Source: Synechococcales cyanobacterium PMM_0073
GTDB lineage: Bacteria; Cyanobacteriota; Cyanobacteriia; Elainellales; Elainellaceae
DNA: 7,781 nt
Direction: 5' to 3'
Assembly: GCA_949127695.1 (NCBI GenBank)
Contig: CASBQH010000129.1
Location: 1 to 7,781 of the forward strand
The notes under the pieces were generated by a model, which saw nothing but the letters and a program-made list of their open reading frames with translations, was not told where the DNA came from and did not search any database. Shown here one piece after another: positions 1 to 6,457 of the stretch. The position numbers and the translations under genes were made by a program. How positions within the stretch are numbered: the first letter of the stretch is position 1; every line of letters starts with the position of its first letter.

Positions 1-617
1 GCCCTCTCGGCTGCGCTGCCCAAATAGCGGTAGGGCAGCCCAGCCGAGAGGGCAATCAGCCAGAGCATCATGCCGCAGAGCGCTGCCGTGCTGAGGTTAG
101 GCTGGATCAAAATGCCGCCCAAGACAATTGCAAATACGGCCAGCCAGACCAGCCTTGCCTGCAAGGGCAGCCGCTCCCACTGGCCAAAAATCCGGGCGCT
201 TTGCAGCACCAGAAACGGTTTGATCATCTCGGAAGGCTGTAGCGCCACCGGCCCCAGCACCAGCCAGCGCGTCGCTCCATTCACTGTGGCTCCCACTCCC
301 GGCACCAGCGTTAGCAAGATCAGCCCCAGAAACAGCATCACGCCCCAGTCAGCTAGCCCCAGCATATAGCGCAGCGAGGAATGCGTTAAAGCGTTGAAGC
401 AGGTTAAGCCCAGAAAAATCCAGATCATCTGCCCTTTAAAGAAATACAGACTGTCCCCCGTTGCCGCCCCAGCGGCTACATAGGAGGCTGAGTACATCAT
501 GACTAGCCCAACTGACAGCCAGAGAATAGTCAGCCAGCGCAGCAGCCGCGCCTCAATTGACCAGGCTTGGGCTGAGGCATCAAAAAACGGAAACAGGTAG
601 CGCAGAACTGAAGCCAT
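1..617 (-). CDS. ftsW: Cell-division glycosyltransferase FtsW, N-terminal part (cut by the window's left edge)
   Basis: Reading the minus strand from the ATG at 617 gives 205 uninterrupted codons to the window edge. The protein belongs to the FtsW/RodA/SpoVE family, polytopic inner-membrane enzymes that polymerise lipid II into peptidoglycan at the septum. Visible family marks are an N-terminal hydrophobic helix (about residues 30-48) ending in MMYSASY, NGATRWL at 113-119, PSEMIKP at 128-134 and QPNLST at 172-177. The GQWERL segment (145-150) and QPNLST, in place of the QPD-type motif of many homologues, are as I remember cyanobacterial FtsW. The family is usually around 380-400 residues, so roughly half is present and the later loops thought to hold the catalytic aspartate lie outside. 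No Shine-Dalgarno site precedes the ATG; the N-terminus matches cyanobacterial homologues, which supports this start. It is transcribed divergently from the transporter operon and probably unrelated to it. FtsW is favoured over RodA on overall resemblance. Confidence 0.9.
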   Translation of the reverse strand, partial: MASVLRYLFPFFDASAQAWSIEARLLRWLTILWLSVGLVMMYSASYVAAGAATGDSLYFFKGQMIWIFLGLTCFNALTHSSLRYMLGLADWGVMLFLGLILLTLVPGVGATVNGATRWLVLGPVALQPSEMIKPFLVLQSARIFGQWERLPLQARLVWLAVFAIVLGGILIQPNLSTAALCGMMLWLIALSAGLPYRYLGSAAER

Positions 618-852
618 AGAGATCAGATGGAGCAGGGGAGTCACCGAGCAGGCTAGAGTTTGAGTCAGCTAGACCCGGAGATTGCCCCCATAGAGTAACC
701 CAAGTTGGCAGAATTTGATCTGGGTCTGCCGATTAATTTTTTGCTACGCTCAACGTCCGCTTTTTTTACATACTTTTATCGCACCTTTTCTAGTTCCGCG
801 ACCTGATGAATCTTGATAGACTTTGCTCAATCTTCGTTAAGGAGCTGCCAGC
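618..852. promoter_or_regulatory. Divergent intergenic region holding the ftsW and BMP-operon promoters
   Basis: These 235 bases separate two divergently transcribed genes, so both promoters should lie here. The part from about 710 to 780 is AT-rich, with a run of seven T at 761-767 and weak -10-like hexamers such as CATACT at 769-774. None has a convincing -35 partner at normal spacing, so I do not assign a specific promoter. I searched by eye for a canonical NtcA box (GTA-N8-TAC), which would be expected for a nitrogen-scavenging operon, and found none. I also saw no guanidine- or purine-riboswitch-like fold and no tRNA or small ORF with support. Confidence 0.5.
839..844 (+). promoter_or_regulatory. 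Shine-Dalgarno site that fixes the GTG start of the binding protein
   Basis: AAGGAG lies 8 bases before the GTG at 853. An in-frame TAA at 838-840 closes the frame upstream, and the next in-frame ATG (residue 52) would remove the signal peptide. The GTG is therefore the only sensible start. Confidence 0.85.
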
Positions 853-2040
853 GTGAGTCAGTTGTTTGGAGTTTCTCGTCGCCAAATTATTCGTGGGCTG
901 CTGGCGACGGGCGCATTTGGTTTAACGGCCAAGTTGGGGACAGGCTGCACCGCTAGCAGCACGGGCAGCAGCGCAGAGAGCGGATCGGGCGGCAAAGATG
1001 AGCCGATGACCATTGGGTTTATCTATGTGGGACCCAAAGATGACTATGGTTACAATCAGGCTCATGCTGAAGGCGCAGCCGCGATGGCCAAAAAATTCTC
1101 CTGGGTAAAACTGGTCGAAGAGGCCAATGTGCCCGAAACCACCGCCGTGGCTGAATCGATGCGGAGCATGATCGATATCGATGGCGCTAAGGCGCTATTC
1201 CCCACCTCGTTCGGCTATTATGACCCGCATATTCTCGAGCTAGCCGTAGACTATCCCGACGTGCAGTTTTTTCATGCAGGCGGACTTTACAAAGAGGGCA
1301 GCACGCCCAAAAACATCGGCAGCTATTATGGCTATATTGACGAAGCGCAGTATATTGCAGGCATTGTAGCAGGGCTGACTTCTAAAACCGGCAAGCTGGG
1401 CTTTGTTGCCGCCAAGCCGATTCCACAGGTGCTCCGCAACGTCAACAGCTTTACGCTAGGGGCGCGCAGCGTCAAGCCCAGCGTCACCACGCAGGTGGTG
1501 TTCACCGGCAACTGGGCTGAGCCGATTAAAGAAGCCGAAGCCACCAACAGCATGGCCGATCAAGGCATTGATGTCGTCACCTGTCACGTCGATAGCCCGA
1601 AAGTGGTGATGGAAACCGCCGAGAAGCGGGGCATCTTCTCGTCTGGCTATCACGCCAATCAGCTAGCGCTAGCGCCCAAGGGCTACTTGACTGGGGCAGA
1701 GTGGGACTGGTCAAACATTTACAGCCAGCTGGCCGAAGAGATGCATTCCGGCAAAAAGCTAATGGATGGCGGCATTTCGCATATTCTGCGAGGTGGCTTG
1801 AAAGAAGGCTTTTGTAAGGTGTCAGATTACGGCGTAGCGGTCAGCAGCGATACCAAGCAAAAGGCTGACGCGGTAAAAGCGCAGTTTATGGATGGCAGCA
1901 TGGTGATATACAAAGGCGAGATTAAGGATAACAAAGGCAATGTGGTGGTTGCGGCCTCAGAATCCTTGAAGCAGCAAGATCCAAAGCTAGAGCAAATGAA
2001 TTATCTGGTCGAAGGTGTAGTCGGCTCAATCGGCAGCTAG
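853..2040 (+). CDS. BMP-family ABC transporter substrate-binding lipoprotein (Bmp/PnrA/Med-like)
   Basis: This 395-residue protein is the solute-binding subunit of an ABC importer and should sit on the periplasmic face of the cytoplasmic membrane. Its N-terminus has a twin-arginine motif, SRRQIIRG (residues 8-15), a hydrophobic stretch (16-26) and Cys32 in LGTGC, followed by a Ser/Gly-rich linker to about residue 50. That is a Tat-type lipoprotein signal, although the lipobox is imperfect because the Leu is at -4 instead of -3. The mature domain begins near MTIGFIYVG and carries DDYGYNQAHAEG (63-74), the family's ligand-side motif, in a form different from the DxSFNQ type of nucleoside binders. 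The family binds purine nucleosides or other small heterocyclic and ureide-like ligands. Permease genes follow after 18 bases, and two amidohydrolase-like genes share the operon, so the ligand may be their substrate. Family assignment is firm; the ligand is unknown. Confidence 0.9.
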   Translation: MSQLFGVSRRQIIRGLLATGAFGLTAKLGTGCTASSTGSSAESGSGGKDEPMTIGFIYVGPKDDYGYNQAHAEGAAAMAKKFSWVKLVEEANVPETTAVAESMRSMIDIDGAKALFPTSFGYYDPHILELAVDYPDVQFFHAGGLYKEGSTPKNIGSYYGYIDEAQYIAGIVAGLTSKTGKLGFVAAKPIPQVLRNVNSFTLGARSVKPSVTTQVVFTGNWAEPIKEAEATNSMADQGIDVVTCHVDSPKVVMETAEKRGIFSSGYHANQLALAPKGYLTGAEWDWSNIYSQLAEEMHSGKKLMDGGISHILRGGLKEGFCKVSDYGVAVSSDTKQKADAVKAQFMDGSMVIYKGEIKDNKGNVVVAASESLKQQDPKLEQMNYLVEGVVGSIGS

Positions 2041-2047
2041 CCAAATT

Positions 2048-2053
2048 AGGAGG
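2048..2053 (+). promoter_or_regulatory. Full Shine-Dalgarno site of permease 1
   Basis: AGGAGG lies 5 bases before the ATG at 2059, within the 18-base gap after the binding-protein stop codon. It supports this start and coupled expression with the upstream gene. Confidence 0.8.
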
Positions 2054-2058
2054 AACCC

Positions 2059-3165
2059 ATGCAGACTTGGCGACGCACGCTCGAATCGCTCTGCCTCTCG
2101 TTTGGCGCAATTTTGGTTGGCCTGCTGCTGTTTGGCCTATTTTGCGCGATGGTTGGAGCCAATCCGCTGGAGGTCTATGGGCTGATTTGGAAGGCGGCAT
2201 TTGGCAGCGCCAGCACCTTTCAAAATACGCTAATTCGCGCTTCGCCGCTGATGCTGAGCGCCCTCTGCACCGCGCTCCCCGCTCGATTAGGGCTGGTGAT
2301 TATCGGCAATGAAGGGGCGCTGGTGATGGGCGGTTTGGCTGCGATCTCGATAGGTCTGGCGATTGGCACTGCGCTACCACCAATTCTGGTGCAGACCGCA
2401 ATGGCAATCGCCGGACTGGTGGCGGGCGGGCTGTGGATTGCGGCAGCGGGGGCACTTCGCCACTATCGCGCCGTAAACGAGACTATTAGCAGTTTGCTAC
2501 TCAATTATATTGCGATTGCGTTACTCAACCATCTGGTCGGCGGGCCAATGCGCGATCCGAGTTCGCTTAACAAGCCTTCCACCTTTCCATTGGCAGAGGT
2601 GAATATGCTGGGCGATATTCCGGGTACGCGGGTGCATTGGGGCTTAGTATACGGCCTTGTTGCCTGCTTGATTACCTATTTTCTAATGCAGCGCACCACC
2701 TTTGGCTTCGCCGCCAGGACAGCAGGCGGCAACGTGCGGGCAGCGCGAATTGCAGGGCTTCCCGTCGGCAAACTAACGGTCATCATCTGCTTTCTGGCTG
2801 GCTCCTGCGCGGGGCTAGCAGGCATGGTGGAAGTAGCGGCGGTGCAGGGAACAGCCAACGAATCACTCAACGTCGGCTATGGCTATGGCGGTATTTTAGT
2901 GGCTTTTGCAGCGAGGCATAATCCGCTGGCAGCGGTGCTAATTTCGCTGCTGGTGGGCGGCATTTTGGCCAGCGGCGGCATTCTCCAGCGCTCGCTAAAC
3001 TTACCGGATGCGACCGTGCTGGTGTTTCAGGGACTGGTGTTCTTAGTCGTACTCTATAGTGATTCACTCTACGGTAAGATTCGCTTCTTTAAAGAGAAGC
3101 CGATTATTACTACTTCCGCTTCGCCGCCTTCCAGTCCGGGTGAGGAGCCTGTGGTGACGGTCTAA
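2059..3165 (+). CDS. BMP-type ABC transporter permease, first subunit (YufP/NupP-like, BPD_transp_2)
   Basis: This 368-residue, strongly hydrophobic protein would be one half of the membrane channel of the importer. Many transmembrane segments are visible, the first at about residues 13-33. Family-type signatures are IGNEGALVMGG (NEG at 84-86), NETISSLLLNY beginning at Asn140, the cytoplasmic coupling-helix motif RTAGGNVRAARIAGLPV (220-236), which should contact the ATPase, and GYGYGGI (273-279) before the last helices. Length is typical for the first, longer permease of YufP/YufQ-type pairs. The C-terminus carries a polar, Pro/Ser-rich tail (roughly the last 25 residues) that is probably cytoplasmic and not conserved. 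The gene lies between the binding protein and the second permease, which supports a heterodimeric channel. The transported compound cannot be read from the permease. Confidence 0.92.
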   Translation: MQTWRRTLESLCLSFGAILVGLLLFGLFCAMVGANPLEVYGLIWKAAFGSASTFQNTLIRASPLMLSALCTALPARLGLVIIGNEGALVMGGLAAISIGLAIGTALPPILVQTAMAIAGLVAGGLWIAAAGALRHYRAVNETISSLLLNYIAIALLNHLVGGPMRDPSSLNKPSTFPLAEVNMLGDIPGTRVHWGLVYGLVACLITYFLMQRTTFGFAARTAGGNVRAARIAGLPVGKLTVIICFLAGSCAGLAGMVEVAAVQGTANESLNVGYGYGGILVAFAARHNPLAAVLISLLVGGILASGGILQRSLNLPDATVLVFQGLVFLVVLYSDSLYGKIRFFKEKPIITTSASPPSSPGEEPVVTV

Positions 3166-3195
3166 GAAGTTACAGTCTAGCTACAAAGTCAACCT

Positions 3196-3200
3196 GGAGG
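3196..3200 (+). promoter_or_regulatory. Shine-Dalgarno site of permease 2
   Basis: GGAGG stands 5 bases before the ATG at 3206 and confirms that start. The 40-base gap to the upstream stop is the longest within the operon and shows no terminator-like hairpin. Confidence 0.75.
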
Positions 3201-3205
3201 ATTTT

Positions 3206-4129
3206 ATGGCAGAAGGTTTGGGCTGGTGGGGTGTGCCTTTGGCAATTGTTGCAGGCACCATGCGCGGCGGTACACCATTTCTGTTTGTCAGCTTAGGCGA
3301 ATGCCTGACTGAAAAAAGCGGCAAGATTAATTTGGGGCTAGAAGGCACATTGCTCACAGGCGCGATGACCGCCTATGGCACCTCCTACCTAACGGGTTCG
3401 CCCTGGCTTGGAATTCTAGCGGCAGGGCTGGCGGGGTTAGTTTTGGGCAGCATCCACGGCTGGCTGTCGCAGCAATATCGGGTTAACGATGTGGCGGTAG
3501 GAATCGCCATGATTATTTTTGGCAGCGGCATTGCCTTCTTTTTTGGCAAACCGTTCATTCAGCCCTCGGCTCCGCAGTTGCCAACGCTGAATCTGGCTGG
3601 CAGCGCTGTTTCACCTGCCGTCGAAGCTGCTTTGCAAATTAGCCCGCTGTTTCTGCTGGGTATCGCCTTAGCGCCTCTAATGACATGGTTCTTCAAATCT
3701 ACTCGCTGGGGGCTGTATGTGCGAGCCGTGGGCGACAGCCCTGATGCGGCCAGAGCGATGGGCGTGTCCATTTTCAAAGTGCGAATGCTCAGCATTATGG
3801 CTGGCAGCTTTCTGGCCGGAATTGGCGGCGCGGCGCTGTCGCTTTACTACCCCGGCGTTTGGACAGAGCGAATCTCTAGCGGCCAGGGACTGATGGCGGT
3901 GGCGCTGGTGATTTTTGCCCGCTGGAACCCGATCATGTGCCTCTGGGCTTCGCTGCTGTTTGGTGGCGCACAGGCGCTAGGGCCAGCGCTCCAGTCGGTT
4001 GGGATTAAGCAGGGCTACTATCTGTTTAATGCTGCCCCCTATGTGCTGACGCTGCTGATTATGATCCTCACTTGCTCACCCAAGCGAACGCTGGCGGGTG
4101 TGCCAGGAGCCTTAGGAATAGATAACTAA
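3206..4129 (+). CDS. BMP-type ABC transporter permease, second subunit (YufQ/NupQ-like, BPD_transp_2)
   Basis: This 307-residue hydrophobic protein should pair with the preceding permease to form the channel. The N-terminal region has the family pattern GTPFLFVSLGECLTEKSG running into NLGLEG (42-47), which is typical of the shorter permease of this transporter class. NDVAVGIAM and the coupling-helix motif RAVGDSPDAARAMGVSI (173-189) follow, and several transmembrane helices are evident up to the C-terminus. Length is normal for the family and there is no sign of truncation. In most operons of this class the ATPase gene lies before the two permeases; here the ATPase comes later and a hydrolase gene follows this permease after 32 bases. 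Function as a channel subunit is well supported; the substrate is inferred only from context. Confidence 0.92.
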   Translation: MAEGLGWWGVPLAIVAGTMRGGTPFLFVSLGECLTEKSGKINLGLEGTLLTGAMTAYGTSYLTGSPWLGILAAGLAGLVLGSIHGWLSQQYRVNDVAVGIAMIIFGSGIAFFFGKPFIQPSAPQLPTLNLAGSAVSPAVEAALQISPLFLLGIALAPLMTWFFKSTRWGLYVRAVGDSPDAARAMGVSIFKVRMLSIMAGSFLAGIGGAALSLYYPGVWTERISSGQGLMAVALVIFARWNPIMCLWASLLFGGAQALGPALQSVGIKQGYYLFNAAPYVLTLLIMILTCSPKRTLAGVPGALGIDN

Positions 4130-4161
4130 TGAATAGCTGGCAAATTGGAGTATAGATTAAA

Positions 4162-4845
4162 ATGGGACGTTTTGTAGAATCTGATCCATATCCCTATCCG
4201 TACAACGGCGATCTGCGACCTGAAAACACGGCAATCATCGTGATTGATATGCAGACCGACTTCTGCGGTGAAGGCGGCTACGTTGATAAAATGGGCTACG
4301 ACCTGTCGCTGACCCGCGCGCCAATTGCCCCAATTGCGCGGCTGCTCAGCGTCGCCAGAGCCGAAGGCTACCACATTATTCATACCCGTGAAGGCCACCG
4401 CCCTGACCTCTGTGATCTGCCTGCCAACAAGCGCTGGCGCTCGCAGCAAATTGGCGCAGGCATTGGCGATCCGGGTCCCTGCGGCAAAATTCTGGTGCGA
4501 GGCGAACCGGGCTGGAAGATCATCCCGGAACTTGCGCCTATTCCCGGCGAAGCAATCATTGATAAACCGGGCAAAGGCTCATTCTACGCCACCGATCTCG
4601 ATCTGCTGCTGCACCAAAAGGGAATTCAAAATATTGTACTCACCGGCATTACCACCGATGTTTGTGTCCATACCACCATGCGGGATGCTAACGATCGCGG
4701 CTACGAATGTCTGATGTTGTCAGACTGCACTGGCGCGACCGACTATGGCAACTATCTGGCAGCGCTGAAAATGATCAAAATGCAGGGTGGCGTATTTGGC
4801 GCAGTGGCTGAATCGCAGGCGTTTATCGAAGCAATTAAGCAGTAG
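4162..4845 (+). CDS. biuH: Isochorismatase-like cysteine hydrolase, probable biuret hydrolase
   Basis: This 227-residue cytoplasmic enzyme belongs to the isochorismatase-like hydrolase family and closely resembles biuret hydrolase, which cleaves biuret to allophanate and ammonia. The triad is Asp29 (IDMQTDF), Lys135 (DKPGKG) and Cys168 (TTDVCV). Gln208 (MQGG) matches a substrate-pocket residue. From memory, Rhizobium leguminosarum BiuH uses D36, K142, C175 and Q215, so all four positions share one offset of 7. DPYPYPYNG (8-16), HTREGH (74-79), [10 protein letters not shown] (85-94) and IGDPGPCG (101-108) also follow BiuH closely. The start has a weak GGAG (4147-4150) 11 bases upstream. The gene sits inside the ABC operon between permease and ATPase genes, which ties it to the imported compound. 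Alternatives are the close relative triuret hydrolase (TrtA) and, less likely, ureidoacrylate amidohydrolase RutB. The family is certain; the substrate is likely but untested. Confidence 0.82.
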   Translation: MGRFVESDPYPYPYNGDLRPENTAIIVIDMQTDFCGEGGYVDKMGYDLSLTRAPIAPIARLLSVARAEGYHIIHTREGHRPDLCDLPANKRWRSQQIGAGIGDPGPCGKILVRGEPGWKIIPELAPIPGEAIIDKPGKGSFYATDLDLLLHQKGIQNIVLTGITTDVCVHTTMRDANDRGYECLMLSDCTGATDYGNYLAALKMIKMQGGVFGAVAESQAFIEAIKQ

Positions 4846-4865
4846 GCAAGCAGTAATTAAGCAGT
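4833..4865 (+). repeat. Three tandem 11-bp units across the biuH stop codon
   Basis: The units are AATTAAGCAGT (4833-4843), AGGCAAGCAGT (4844-4854) and AATTAAGCAGT (4855-4865). The outer two are identical, and the middle one shares the last seven bases, AAGCAGT. The array covers the last codons and stop (TAG, 4843-4845) of the biuH-like gene and adds a second in-frame stop (TAA, 4858-4860). It ends just before the Shine-Dalgarno site of the ATPase gene. A local slippage duplication is the simplest origin. Confidence 0.75.
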
Positions 4866-4868
4866 CGC

Positions 4869-4873
4869 AGGAG
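4869..4873 (+). promoter_or_regulatory. Shine-Dalgarno site of the ATPase gene
   Basis: AGGAG lies 5 bases before the ATG at 4879 and directly after the 11-bp repeat array. It supports this start over later in-frame ATG codons. Confidence 0.75.
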
Positions 4874-4878
4874 TTCCC

Positions 4879-6426
4879 ATGACCACAGTTTCTTCCCTCA
4901 CTCCGGCTTTGCATCTCGATCATCCGCCGGATCTGCAAGTCAACGGCATGACCAAACGATTTGGCAGTCTGGTGGCGCTCGAAAACCTGTCGATGCGGCT
5001 CAAACCGGGCAGCTTTCACGCGCTGCTGGGCGAAAACGGAGCTGGAAAAAGTACGCTGGTCAAATGCGTCATGGGCTTCTATCAGCCCACCGCAGGCGAG
5101 GTGCTAATTGACGGCCATTCCGCGCAGATTAGCAATCCTCGTGACGCACACCGCTACGGTATTGGCATGGTCTACCAGCATTTCACCTCAGTTCCGGCTA
5201 TGACAGTAGCCGAAAACCTGGTGCTGTCGCGGTTTGGCGGCGGCGGCGTGATCAACTGGAAGGCTGAGCTGGAAGAACTGCAAGCCTTTATGTCTAGCTC
5301 GCCGTTTCAGGTGCCGCTGGAAACGCCAATCGCGCAGCTGGCAGCTGGCCAAAAGCAAAAGCTAGAGATTCTCAAGCAGATCTATCTGCATAGCCGCATT
5401 TTAATTCTGGACGAACCGACCTCGGTTCTAACTCCGGCTGAAGCTGATGAAGTCTTGGGCTTGCTGCGGCAGCAGGTGAGTGCAGGCGAACTCAGCGTCT
5501 TGATGATCTCGCATAAGTTCCGAGAAGTAACGGCCTTTGCCGACGAAATTACGGTGCTGCGGAAAGGTAAATTTGCGGGCAGTGGCCAAGTCAGCCAGCT
5601 CACTGTCGCGGATATGGCTGAGATGATGATGGGTGAACAGAAAACCCCCACGCCCGTCCAAAAAAACAGCCAGCCCAACGCGGTGCCTGTCCTAGAAGTC
5701 CGCCAGCTCAGCGCCCAGAAAGATAACGGCACAGCCGCTGTTTCTGGCCTTGACCTGACGGTTTACAGCGGCGAAATTGTCGGCATTGCTGGCATTTCAG
5801 GCAACGGTCAGCGAGAATTAGTGGAAGTATTAGCCGGACAGCGCGTGGCATCCGCCGGTGAAGTCTGGGTGAACGGCGAACAATACAACGCTACCCGCGC
5901 CGAGATGTATCGGCATCAGGTGTTCTCCCTACCCGAAGAGCCGCTCCGTAACGCCTGTGTCGGGCATATGAGCGTCGCCGAAAACATGGCGCTGCGTACC
6001 TTTGATCGACCTCCCCAAGCCAAAGGCATCCTGCTAATTTTGCAGGCGATTCGTCAGACGGCGGTAGGTCTAATTAGCCAGTTTTCCGTCAAAACCCCTT
6101 CTCCCGAAACCCCGGTGCAAAATCTCTCTGGCGGCAACGTCCAGCGGGCAGTCTTAGCCCGCGAACTCTCGGCTGAGCAAATCAAGCTGCTGATTGCCGC
6201 CAACCCCTGCTTCGGCCTCGACTTTGCCGCCGTAGATTTCATCCATACCCAAATCCTCAACGCCCGCAACCGAGGCGTAGCCGTGCTGCTAGTCAGCGAA
6301 GACCTCGACGAGCTGCTCAAGCTCTCCGATCGACTGATTGTGATCAGCGGCGGCCAGTTCACCTACCAAAGCCCAACCGCCACCGCAGAATATACAGCCA
6401 TCGGTCACGCTATGGCCGGACATTAA
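4879..6426 (+). CDS. BMP-type ABC transporter ATPase with two nucleotide-binding domains (YufO/NupO-like)
   Basis: This 515-residue cytoplasmic protein powers the importer and has two fused ABC domains, as in RbsA/MglA and the BMP-transporter ATPases. Domain 1 (about 19-255) has Walker A GENGAGKST (51-59), a Q-loop at Gln100, a signature region LAAGQKQKLEI (154-164) instead of LSGGQ, Walker B ILILDEPTS (174-182) and an H-loop His212. Domain 2 (about 271-510) has GISGNGQREL (305-314) where Walker A should be, without the lysine. It also has a good signature, LSGGNVQR (416-423), and LLIAANPCFGLD (437-448) in the Walker B region, and it lacks the H-loop histidine (VSEDLDE, 472-478). Such asymmetry is normal for this family, in which only one site hydrolyses ATP efficiently. 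Length is typical. The gene is separated from the permeases by the biuH-like gene. Confidence 0.93.
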   Translation: MTTVSSLTPALHLDHPPDLQVNGMTKRFGSLVALENLSMRLKPGSFHALLGENGAGKSTLVKCVMGFYQPTAGEVLIDGHSAQISNPRDAHRYGIGMVYQHFTSVPAMTVAENLVLSRFGGGGVINWKAELEELQAFMSSSPFQVPLETPIAQLAAGQKQKLEILKQIYLHSRILILDEPTSVLTPAEADEVLGLLRQQVSAGELSVLMISHKFREVTAFADEITVLRKGKFAGSGQVSQLTVADMAEMMMGEQKTPTPVQKNSQPNAVPVLEVRQLSAQKDNGTAAVSGLDLTVYSGEIVGIAGISGNGQRELVEVLAGQRVASAGEVWVNGEQYNATRAEMYRHQVFSLPEEPLRNACVGHMSVAENMALRTFDRPPQAKGILLILQAIRQTAVGLISQFSVKTPSPETPVQNLSGGNVQRAVLARELSAEQIKLLIAANPCFGLDFAAVDFIHTQILNARNRGVAVLLVSEDLDELLKLSDRLIVISGGQFTYQSPTATAEYTAIGHAMAGH

Positions 6427-6457
6427 AAGCAGCTAAACAACGCTTCGAGAATATCCA

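Noticed and set aside
70..369. Plus-strand open frame of 99 codons inside the left-edge region
   Set aside because: It lies opposite the clearly recognisable ftsW frame, has no ribosome site, and its translation has no family-like features.
618..852. Possible riboswitch (guanidine or purine type) before the BMP operon
   Set aside because: The conserved loop sequences of those classes are not visible and no stable nested hairpins were found by eye.
661..861. TGAGTCAG occurring at 661-668 and again at 854-861, near both ends of the intergenic region
   Set aside because: The second copy lies inside the coding start of the binding protein, and an 8-base repeat at this distance is easily due to chance.
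1332..1653. Minus-strand open frames within the binding-protein gene
   Set aside because: They are antisense shadows of a well-supported gene with no start signals of their own.
5760..5850. Missing Walker A lysine in the second ATPase domain, considered as a defect
   Set aside because: The GxSGNGQREL form is normal for the second domain in this transporter class, so it is not evidence of decay.
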